Of a DNA stretch of 64,000 nucleotides, positions 10,401 through 19,500 are shown in pieces. Position 1 is the stretch's first letter, and every line of letters starts with the position of its first letter. The notes beneath the pieces are model-generated. The model did not search any database. It saw only the letters and a program-made list of their open reading frames with translations, and was not told where the DNA came from. The DNA is from Trichoplusia ni (lineage: Eukaryota; Arthropoda; Insecta; Lepidoptera; Noctuidae): NCBI RefSeq assembly GCF_003590095.1, contig NC_039478.1, forward strand, positions 1,240,001-1,304,000. Reading direction: 5' to 3'. The position numbers and the translations under genes were made by a program.

Positions 10401-13118
10401 GCATACCGAATTCTGGAAATTTCTGCAAAATGTATAAACTCCTGGTAACTGTGACAGAATCAGCTCATGAGCAAATTTGCATGCCGTGCCTTTTTTACAA
10501 GTGCCCCGCGCAAAGTTCCTACACATTGTAACTTCTGGCTTATCAGCTACTTCCGATTGATCTGTTTTAATCGATTCTGCTAAAAGACTTTCTGCATGAT
10601 TAAATTCTCCGTTGCTCTCAGTTGTGCCATATTCGTCATCTTCAATTTCCTTTTTTAAATTGATTATTGGAGGACTTTCTGGCGGCGGGGGGTTTGGCGG
10701 CAACGGTGGTTGCACCACTGGAGCAGTGGATTTGTTTACTTCCTCTCGTTGATCGTGTCTTACGGTTGAATCCGGCGTGCCGTTAGAAGCACTTGGATTA
10801 GCCATTTCTTTTGCTTCTTCAAACTTCGATTTTAAATATTTTCGCATGTGCTTGAAGTTGGGCGATGGCCGGAAATTTATGGAATCCTCATCGCTTCGAG
10901 ACTTAGATTTTTTTTCTAAATATAAAAAATATTAGAAGTTAAAACTAAAACTAATACATGTTACCGAACCTCAGAATTTGCGTAACAATTTCTATGTTAT
11001 TGCGCCTTTATTTCGACCGATGGCTTTTTTTAATTTGCTAAGGAACTGAGATTGTGACAGTTTAAAACTAACCTAACGGTAAGATTTAAGATTTACATCC
11101 TTTTTGGTTCGTAAATACGTACATTATTTATGTTCGTTGTCTTATAAATAATCAGTTGCAATGCGTAGGTTTTTGATTATCAAGTATATTTAAATCATGT
11201 GATTTTGTTAGTTCGACTACAATAAATCATTAAGCGCATAGTTACCCTACTGCAGTGCAAAAAGTAAAAGATTGAACTCTGTTGTCCACTCCTTATTGGT
11301 TTTAAGTAACAAACAACAAAGGTCGTTAACAGATTAAGTACTCAGACAAGAGAGCTCTCAGTGTTTTATTCTTATCATACTGCACGAACTTTACAAAACT
11401 CGTACGACCGGTTGCATTGTACAAGGACACGAACGCCCATTAAAACCGTTATAAGGAAAGAGGGTTGAAGATTGACTACTCTAAAATTTCCTATTAGAAT
11501 TATTACAGAGTCCATCTTTTGACTGAATTACGATTACGACAGCTTCTTAATAAAACAGCAAATAGATTCTGGACGCAAAATACATTGGTACAACCCCGAC
11601 TTTTGTCCAATACCTTCGCACCATCATTTAGTCTATTAAGTATGACTTGCAAGCTTAACGGAAAAGATGCGGTAATGTTAGGCTAATATTAAAATATATA
11701 AGTAGTAAAAACACAATCCAACACAGTGCTCCTGATATAGTGCACCAGAGCGCATCGGCGAAGGAGCTCGATATGCGCTACACTGAAGGCTACTTTTTAA
11801 TATAATTCCACAACAATATGATTAATTTTAACCGCTTCTACGGGTAAACGTCGCATTTCTAAATTTAAAACGTAGATCTCTTCCATTGCGAATGAAACTA
11901 TTTCGATATTATGATACGAATGAAATGAAAAAATAAATCTCTGATATCTTCTTCTCTTTATTAAATACATAAAAAATAATTACCTAAACGTTATAAAAAA
12001 TATCAATTAAATGTACATTAACTGTTAAGCGGTACTTAGTTCGCCGGGACAGCTAGAACAATATAAAATAATTAGCTCGAGTTTTTAGGCTGAAGGCGTT
12101 GTCTAAGCTATAGAACAATTTTTCATTATGTGGACTAAGATGACATTTGCTGGGTTGCCGCGTTATTTTATGAAGGAAATTATGTGACCAAATTGCAATG
12201 GTGGATCAAGTTGCATCGATCAAGTTATGAAGAAAGAGTATGATGAGGTAAAATTAACACGTTAATAATGAGGTGAAGATAAATTTATAAATAAAGAATG
12301 TAATGTAAGTAATACGAAAGTAAAAGGTGGAAAAGAAAAAAGAAATTGATCTATCTATTTCGTCATTGATCTTGCTCTCGTATTAAATAGTTCGCAATAT
12401 TGAAATAATCTGAATTAGTATGAAAGTTTATTAAAACTTCAAGACAATCTCTCATAAAACTTATAAAACAAAAGCTTTCTTTTATTAACGACTAGATGCA
12501 TGCATGCAGTAATTAATGGTATTTATGGACATATTATATAATGGGTATTTGGGTTATTTATATGGTTATTTTTTATCTTATATACGTATTTATCGAAGAA
12601 GTAATGTAAATAATGAAACATTGTTTTTACGTAGATATGGTTTTAATCGATGAACCGGCTTATTGTGCCATGAGGGGAAACTATGATCAAAATCCATAGA
12701 ACATCAAAAAAGAGCAATCTGAGCTGACACTTAGTCATATGTTATGAAAAAAGATATAAAATACATGACTATCTCTTGAAATAACTTTTATAACACGTTG
12801 TGTCTCTGACCCACGATTTGCGATACAAAAGGTGGGTAAGAGATAAACATTTAGTATATTGAAACTTTAACCCTGTGTAGTCACTTGTCACACGAAGCTC
12901 AAGCTATATCTCCAGGTATACCAATTAACCTAACCAATTACTTCACAATTTAAAACCTACTTCTAATATTAACCTTAAGTTTCCAAAGATTAGCGCGTTT
13001 GAACAAACAACTCTTTCTTTTTACTTATTATATATTTTAGATAAATTGTATTACGCACCTTTTGACGTTTTTTTCGTGGCGAATTTATTTCCTTAGATGT
13101 ACTGGCTACTGGCTCCAT
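7330..13118 (-). CDS. CCCH zinc-finger protein, ZC3H10-like, nine exons
   Basis: I joined nine exons whose phases all agree: 13118-13055, 10915-10256, 10084-10024, 9950-9820, 9068-8990, 8400-8274, 8165-8112, 7722-7648 and 7422-7330. They give 1,344 nt, or 447 residues plus stop. The N-terminus is basic and Ser-rich. Two CCCH fingers follow: C-x7-C-x5-C-x3-H at residues 153-171 and C-x7-C-x4-C-x3-H at 185-202. After the second finger comes FFRTGYLPPHTL, much like the stretch after a ZC3H10 finger. There is then a poly-proline run, a Ser-rich part with KKCKSC, a helix likely to form a coiled coil (about residues 332-374) and a short hydrophobic tail. Such proteins bind RNA in the nucleus or cytoplasm. 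ZC3H10 itself has three fingers; only two are seen here, so orthology is inferred. Confidence 0.88.
7648..7722 (-). CDS. CCCH gene, exon 8
   Basis: An in-phase 75-nt exon beginning MLVENINRIIAGNIRIPHN. Being a multiple of three, it could be skipped alternatively. Acceptor is tttcag and donor is gtaatt. Confidence 0.8.
8112..8165 (-). CDS. CCCH gene, exon 7
   Basis: An in-phase 54-nt exon encoding KTPSGNNGLNINPEKEDK. It starts and ends in phase 0, so it could be skipped without a frame change. Confidence 0.8.
8274..8400 (-). CDS. CCCH gene, coiled-coil exon 6
   Basis: A 127-nt exon with a gtgagt donor, phase 2 in and 0 out. It encodes a charged helix containing MNNKIAALNKKSSRL and then LYTVLVTLFKP. 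This segment aligns with the penultimate exon of the divergent plus-strand neighbour (23237-23351). Confidence 0.88.
8990..9068 (-). CDS. CCCH gene, exon 5
   Basis: A 79-nt exon between tctccag and gtataa. It encodes SSSPRDIDSSEPLAKKCKSC and a few more residues. It is the only candidate in this stretch that joins exons 4 and 6 in phase. The paired cysteines recall the Cys pair before the coiled coil in ZC3H10. Confidence 0.8.
9820..9950 (-). CDS. CCCH gene, exon 4
   Basis: A 131-nt exon with a gtatgt donor. It encodes a Pro/Ser/Thr-rich linker ending SSSSPKREWSDSDD, which resembles a phosphorylated acidic-serine tract. Phase is 2 in and 1 out. Confidence 0.85.
10024..10084 (-). CDS. CCCH gene, exon 3
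   Basis: A 61-nt exon between a tttcag acceptor and a gtaaat donor. It encodes TATDVSQVFANGPPPQTMP in a Pro-rich linker. Phase is 1 in and 2 out. Confidence 0.8.
10256..10915 (-). CDS. CCCH gene, large zinc-finger exon
   Basis: The largest exon (660 nt) holds both CCCH fingers. It enters in phase 1 after an acceptor ending tatttag and leaves in phase 1 at gtaag. It begins KKSKSRSDED and ends in a run of eight prolines encoded by a CCN tract (plus-strand ggcggtggtggt at about 10264-10284), which may vary in length between individuals. Confidence 0.9.
12985..13040 (+). repeat. 3'-end fragment of dispersed RTE/SINE-like repeat
   Basis: The fragment contains gattagcgcgtttgaacaaa followed by caactctt and a TA-rich tail. 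The same block occurs in the fuller copy at 43.4-43.7 kb. It lies in the first intron of the CCCH gene. Confidence 0.5.
13055..13118 (-). CDS. CCCH gene, first coding exon (isoform A)
   Basis: The exon encodes 21 residues from ATG 13118, starting MEPVASTSKE. The donor is gtaata, because only that choice gives the phase 1 needed by the next exon; the nearer gtgcgt donor would lead to a stop. The 72-codon minus-strand frame at 13118-13336 ends exactly at this start and is 5' UTR or intron, not coding. Confidence 0.8.
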
Positions 13119-14278
13119 TATACGTAATAACAAATAAAATTAACGCAACAATTAAAGTAACAACAATAAAAAAGTGATAACGAAACAATAACAAAATTAA
13201 CAATAACAACCAGATCCGCGATATATGCAAAGCAATGAAACAAACTCGTACGCATTCGAAACTCGAATGATGCGTTTATTTCAAAATGGCGTCCCGATAG
13301 TTCACAATCCCTGCGACGGACGCGTTCCGGTACCAAGAAAATTCTAGGTTGTTACTTTCATATAACCCGTTTATATTTCATGTCGATTGAATATGGTCAA
13401 TTTATTATTATCTCGCAGTATAAAATGTTTACTTAGTAAAAGATGTTTGTTTACATAATTTATAGCTTCTCGTGACGGGTACTTTACTTAAAAAAGGGTA
13501 AAAATCGTGACAAGTTAATTAGAGTTATCATGGTATTTTTAAACGACTGACATATTTCAGTCAATAATCTACATATATTGCTGTTTTAGGCATGTTTAAT
13601 ATTTGAACTGAGTTTCTAAAACAAAAAGACACACCAAGGACTTGTCGGTACACAACAAATTAATCATTTACGATGATTCAATGAATGTTCTAGATGCCAT
13701 AGAGGTGCAGAAGAAAGAACTTTATTTTTAGATACCTAACTATACTAAAACTAGTCGATATAACTATATAGCAGGTAGTTAACGTTTAACCTAAGTTAAC
13801 CGTTTAGCGGCATAATTTTCGTATCAGAAGAGGAGTACCAACATATTCTAATGTAAAATCAATTAGAGCAGTTACAATCTCAGAATCTCAGATCATAAGC
13901 AGTTTTAGACGTAAGTGTTCATTAGTGCGTGAATACGCAGCTAAGATATAAAATAAGCAGTTCGCAATGATCGCATAATAATGCCGAAAGAGGGCACTCC
14001 GCGCAATGCACCCGGTTCTTAGGTATCTCTATCATCTAGTCGAACTCGTGGGCTTTAATTTTCAAAATAGACAACTTGTTTGCATTCTTTTCCAAGAATC
14101 TAACATACATTATTTTATAACCACAAACCGTTTTTTAACCTAGTCACAATCTCTAGTTAATTACATAAATCTCATTTAATATATAAACATTATTATTTTT
14201 TCCTTGTTATCATAATGCATTTGAGATAATATTTTAACATAAAAACAAGTGAGTATTTAATTTTAGAAAGTTACTTAC

Positions 14279-14297
14279 CAGGCTCTGAACCTTGCAT
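14279..14297 (-). CDS. CCCH gene, alternative first coding exon (isoform B)
   Basis: ATG 14297 opens a 19-nt exon, MQGSEP plus one base, ending at a consensus gtaagt donor in phase 1. That phase matches the acceptor at 10915, which would give MQGSEPE followed by KKSKSRSDED. It would replace the basic isoform-A N-terminus with a shorter acidic one. Inferred from phase and motif only. Confidence 0.6.
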
Positions 14298-14560
14298 TTC
14301 TGCAGTTTACTTTTTAAATTAAACATACGTCACAATATTACATTTACCAAAAATACTTTTATAATCACATACAACACTAAAAAAATGTTTATTATTGCAA
14401 AGTTAGTTCAGTTTTATATACTTGTGCCCTTCGCTCTAGGCGAGTGACCGTGCAGCACCAACGAACTTGATCGGAACGAACTCACAACTCCACCTGCCTG
14501 AACAAGATGGCCGACTACTAAGAGCATTGTGTTTTGAAAATTTGGCATCATGGCTTTTGA
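14298..14560. promoter_or_regulatory. Putative divergent promoter region
   Basis: This GC-richer interval separates the upstream first exon of the minus-strand CCCH gene from the plus-strand KSKRD-repeat gene. It includes aacaagatggccgac at about 14501-14515, which carries a GCCAT/YY1-like core, and several gaacgaac-type repeats. A shared bidirectional promoter is inference from gene orientation. Confidence 0.45.
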
Positions 14561-15162
14561 GTAACAGATGACATTAATAAAGTTCTACTTGAAGAAGTTT
14601 TTAAAGTAATTTGTTTATTGTATAAAAAGGTGTTATTTAAATAAATAAAGGTAGTCCTGGGTCCAAGGGTTTCATGAATGGATTACCATCTACCAAAAAA
14701 TCAGTAAATAATTTAAGTTTGTAAAATATATATACATATTATAATAAATGTGCTATCAATATCAAATAATAAGAATATTAAAAACAGCCACGAAGGCTAG
14801 CACAGCACAGCCGTCCCAGGATAGAGACCCGTAAAAGAATTTAGATAAGGCCTTTGCTCTGCGGCTGGACTAAAAACTGTGTGGATATCTACAAAATAAG
14901 TGGTTAATTACAAGATTGATCACATTTGTGCCAGTTAATTGTTACAAAGGCTGGGACAAACGCTGGTTCAAAAAGAAGTAGTAATAATTTAATTTATAGC
15001 ACAACATTCTCTGAAACCAAACAGATTTATGTATTACGCGATAAACTCTGTTAAAATTATGCTGTTAGTCAACCAAGCGACCTTTTTAATAACATATCTT
15101 TAGAAAAAAAAGCTTTATTTAATTACCATTACTTTTAGCTAATCAAAGTTTTCCTTCTCAAT

Positions 15163-15372
15163 TTAAACTTCGCGCCAATTTGTGGAAAATTTACATCGCT
15201 TTCTGTCAGACCCATGGTACTGATAGCCAGTTGTTTTATCACTTTTATAGTAGTGCATCGGCGCCGGTGGTAACGCAGTGAGAGCAGGACTGCTAGGTAG
15301 CTGCCAATTTAATAAAAAATCAATACCTCGTCCGCGTGCTGTGTAGTCATTAAAAAATGGAGCCTCATCCAA
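15163..15372 (-). pseudogene. Orphan 69-codon ORF, unrecognised
   Basis: This minus-strand frame is GC-richer than its flanks and ends at a TAA. It encodes a Pro-rich stretch SSPALTALPPAPMHYY and a basic tail GSDRKRCKFSTNW. It has no ATG at its start and the next upstream in-frame codon is a stop (TAA at about 15388). The only nearby AG acceptors are poor or lead to stops. It may be a stranded terminal exon or a gene fragment. A loose likeness to the TPGPVLTCAPAP part of CCCH exon 4 is too weak to use. Confidence 0.3.
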
Positions 15373-15857
15373 TTTCAGGTAATAAAATTACTAACTTTTC
15401 TTGTTTATTTCTAATTTATGAAGTATTATATTGAATAATTATGTACCTTATTGTTAACTATGGGTAATAAGCAAAAAAATAATTTGTACTCCGCATGTTT
15501 ATTTGATAAAAACGCCATACAAGTATATTTCTTGTCCTGAATAAAAGTTTAACTATGAATACAAAGAAAAGATGTGGTGGATGTTTATTTATGTTAAACA
15601 ATACCATCAACTCTATCAAGTCCATTGAAAATATTACACACATAAACTTTTTTGATAAAGGGCTAGGCAGGGAGAGGTATAATTAATCTCCAGGAATAAT
15701 GCGTCACTAGCAGTACAGAATAAATGATGCAGTCATACATGATTAGCCAACAGACACATACACAAGCCAATCCCCAGAAGTCTTGAAATGACAATATTTT
15801 TAGTTTAAACACTCACAGAAATAGTACATTTAAGTAAGTGTTTCAACTAAAAAGATT

Positions 15858-16009
15858 CATCATTGGCCTAGCCTTTTCCCCATCTATGTTGTGGTCGGCT
15901 ACCAGTCTAACCGGTTTCAGCTGAGTACCATGGTTTACAAGGAGCGCCTGCCTATCTGACCTCCTCAATCCAGTTACCTGGGCAACACAATACCCCTTGG
16001 TTAGACTGG
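15858..16009. mobile_element. Short lepidopteran retroelement with target duplication
   Basis: About 150 bp starting catcattggcctagcc and ending cccttggttagactgg. From memory this matches a repeat that is very common in noctuid genomes. It is bracketed by a perfect 18-bp direct repeat, gtttcaactaaaaagatt, at 15840-15857 and 16009-16026; the boundary g is shared. A duplication this long fits target-primed reverse transcription of a SINE or non-LTR 3' end. It lies in the interval leading into the plus-strand gene. Confidence 0.75.
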
Positions 16010-16491
16010 TTTCAACTAAAAAGATTGTCACCATAAATATCTTTTGAATTTTTTTATCGAACAAGTATAAATGGTATAATTGGTCATTGCTAATAAGTAT
16101 AAATGGTCATTGCTAACTTTTGCAATTATGGCTTCTACTATAACATCCACATATTCCGTATATTACATGTATACAATTAACAATTAACATTACCATGATC
16201 AAAAATTTGGTATTATATTGTAAAAAAAGTTGTCAGCATGATTTGCTGTGGAGTTTGTTCCACCGCTTCTTCTTCACAGCTTGAGCACTAAGACAGCAAT
16301 TAAAGTTGTCTTACCCGGGGTGCTGTCTTGTATATAATTTTTTGACATTCAGAACTTGAATAAATGGTTTTTGTATGATTAATAATACTGTTAATTATTC
16401 AGTATGGCCCGTCTCTTATTTACTCATTCTCCAGCCTATCTTTTGGTAACGTGAACATATAAGTGTAATACAAAAAAATCATTCATTCCAG

Positions 16492-16531
16492 AGGAACCAG
16501 CAGTGACATCAACTCAAGCTGATATCCCGAG
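16492..16531 (+). CDS. KSKRD-repeat gene, early exon
   Basis: A 40-nt exon between attccag and gtaaat, encoding EPAVTSTQADIP. Phase is 1 in and 2 out; the other two frames contain stops. The sequence resembles the EPVASTSKEI start of the CCCH neighbour. Confidence 0.6.
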
Positions 16532-19500
16532 GTAAATAAATTTATTTAAATTCTCCTGATTAGAGAATATTTTAGAATTAAAGAAAACAAACAATGGCTG
16601 GAGATTTGGCAGATTCAAGTGCTGTTAGTGTTATCCAAGATACAATGGCAATTTTAACAGGTCTAATCTCCTGTTGCTGCTTGGTCATACATGCAACATC
16701 AAAATATCCGGGTAACATAAAGCAGACATACAGTACAAGCTAATTGTTCTTTTTTGTTTTTACAACCTTTTTTGTTCAATCCTTTACTGAGTTACCTGAT
16801 AATCGATAAATTTGTAATGTGCAACTCTTTGTCACATCTTGCTTAGTTAAAAATACTCCAACCAGGAATAATATATGAATATATAGTTTCGTTTTGATAA
16901 GATTCGAAATGAGCTAACCCTTTTTTATGGTTGATTTTACACACATTGAAGCAAAAATTGCGTTCCAAATAAATATACCGACATTCCATGTCTTATAATT
17001 TGAAAATGACTAATTTATTATAACTTTTTAAATCCTCATGGAACTCCTACATCCTGGGGATAGCGAAGAGGCATGCGGAAACCGTACCGGCTAAATGCCA
17101 TGCAAACTACTTGGATCCCTTTCAGGAAAAGTTGGATTTTTGTTTGTCTGTGCGCTAAATAGGAGACGCGCGGATGAACCGATCGTGCTTCCTTTGACAT
17201 TTGATTTAGGGAGCAGCAGTCTTCCCCACATCTGCCACCGAAGCGTTAGCAGTTCCCCTTCTAAGCCTAGTGTGTCGAGCACGAATCGGAGATGTGATGG
17301 GCGTTATCGCCCCCTGCCTGTGCATCTGTGCAGTCACGTCCTCACCAAATTCTGCAGTAGCTCTCCAAGATATATTAATTCCAACCATTGAGGCTACTAT
17401 GGCAAGAAATAAGCGAAGTTTGCTCATTACTGCAGCCACGCCAAACTGGTGTTGTACCCCTCGTGGGACAATCTTCCACGATATGCTGTGTTCCGCAGTA
17501 AGCGTCCCCAACACAGCTTCCTATAGAATTTCGAAGGGTATTTGCAAGTCTACTACTGTCCACTCTATTTCTAAGGTAGGCCACGTTAGCGATTTATTAT
17601 AAACCATAAGCTTGTATACAATGCGAATTGGTGGTGGTGGTTTATTGTGGATGGTGAGATATTTAATGACTAACTTCTAACTTATTAATACTCTTTCAAT
17701 CTCCACTTTCTTTTACACTATAACATTTCATGCTTCTCAATAGCGCCTTCGAGCCTCACCCCGTAAGGGATGGCTTTCCTCCCCGCTACGCTCCCCTTTA
17801 TTGAACTCGATACAGTACCTGATCTAGTATACAACTAACATTACTAAAACATATTTAGTTTCTAACACCTTTTTTCCTGCTTATCCTTTTCCGCTTATAT
17901 ACATTATTTTACACTTTTTATTCAACATTGAGTGATTTGCAAGTTTTTATCTATTTCTTTTGTGATTAAACAACACAAATCATTCTAAGTAGAAACAAAA
18001 TGACTAATCAGTTTGTAAATAAATTTTCAGCCGTAATGGTTCGCCTGAACCATCTGCGTCCATGGCGCAAGAGCCTGGGAATGTGGACGACGGACAGAAA
18101 ACGAAGATAGTGGAAGACGGACGGAAATCGAAGAGAGATGACGACGAACGGAAATCGAAGAGAGACGGACGGAAAAGGAAGAGAGATGACGACGAACGGA
18201 AATCGAAGAGAGACGGACGGAAATCGAAGAGAGACAATGACGAACGTAAATCGAAGAGAGACAAGGACGGACGGAAATCGAAGAGAGACAAGGATGGACG
18301 TAAATCGAAGAGAGATAAGGATGGACGGAAACGACGACGGTCAGACGACTCCAAAGATCGTAAAGGTATGTATAACACGCGCCACTGCTGTTCGCAAAGC
18401 GATTTCGATTTCACGAATATCAATATTGAAAGATATTTCATATCAAATTTCAAATACTGTAATTTGCAATGCTTCTTATGATAATATAGTTTTCTCATTT
18501 TTTTATGCAGTTACAAATCAATCAGAACATTATAATAAGTTGAAAATAAGGTTTCAGCGGCTCCATCATATAAAAAGTATTGTAATAACATTGTATTTGT
18601 GTGTATTGTTTATATTTGAACTGTGTTATAATGTGTCTTTTTAGTTTCCAATAACGCAGTTTACTACAATACATTTCAAACTTTTATTAAATAAAAAATA
18701 TGACTGGGTGGGTAGTCCTAGTTGAAAAAGGACAGCTTGGGCCTCGATACTGCTATTTACAACGGCCGATGAATGAATGGCAGTTGGATTAAATTTGAAA
18801 CTATTCCTATTCTATTAAGCATTTTGCCAACACAACAGTTGGAAATTCATTGTACAATACAGTGTATGGTGTACTCTACATTCCGCTTGGCAATAACAAA
18901 GACAGTATGCCGTCTAGCTAAAGGAACTTCGAAAATGATTAATACATATATCAGTTAGATCAATACATATGTCAGTTCAGTTCAGTTATATGAAAAAATC
19001 ATTTCTTTAAGTGACGTGATTTAAACTATCATCTTCACACACTCGAGTGTTTTGAATTGACGTCATCATTTGTAACATATGACCTTTGTCATTAAAAGCG
19101 GTAAAAAAGGATATATCTATAAGATAAGTTCTATATTGATTTTTGTGATATGTGTTTCTATTCCTATACAGTGATTTCAGTTTGAGTTGTATTCTTATTT
19201 CTTTGGCACCTAGTACTGATTCAACAATTCGTACCAAAGTATTAAGAACACAATTCAGAGTGAAGGTGAACTACCAGATGAAGCTAAAGCAAACTTCCAT
19301 GAAGAAATAAAGAGGTTTTCAATTTGAAGATTTATAATACGAAGTATACGAACAATTAGAAGGCTAAAAGAAATGCGAAAGCAGTCACTCGTTTTACTGA
19401 TAATGTTCCTAAAAAATCGTGTGTTTGATTTGATAGAAACATTGCCTTTAAGAAGATTGACGAGACATCGCAGATGGCGGCAGTTCTACAAAGAAAAAGG

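Noticed and set aside
13118..13336. 72-codon minus-strand ORF ending at the CCCH start
   Set aside because: It overlaps the presumed 5' UTR, ends exactly before the real ATG and has repeat-like hydrophobic content.
14676..14690. Third copy of gaatggattaccat, like the Penelope target site
   Set aside because: A 14-base match is expected by chance several times in 64 kb of AT-rich DNA, and no element sequence is adjacent.
18004..18498. 164-codon minus-strand ORF of FRPSLSLFD repeats and a plus-strand NRRETDG frame
   Set aside because: Both are shadows of the RKSKRD minisatellite, whose unit lengths are multiples of three and so keep every frame open.
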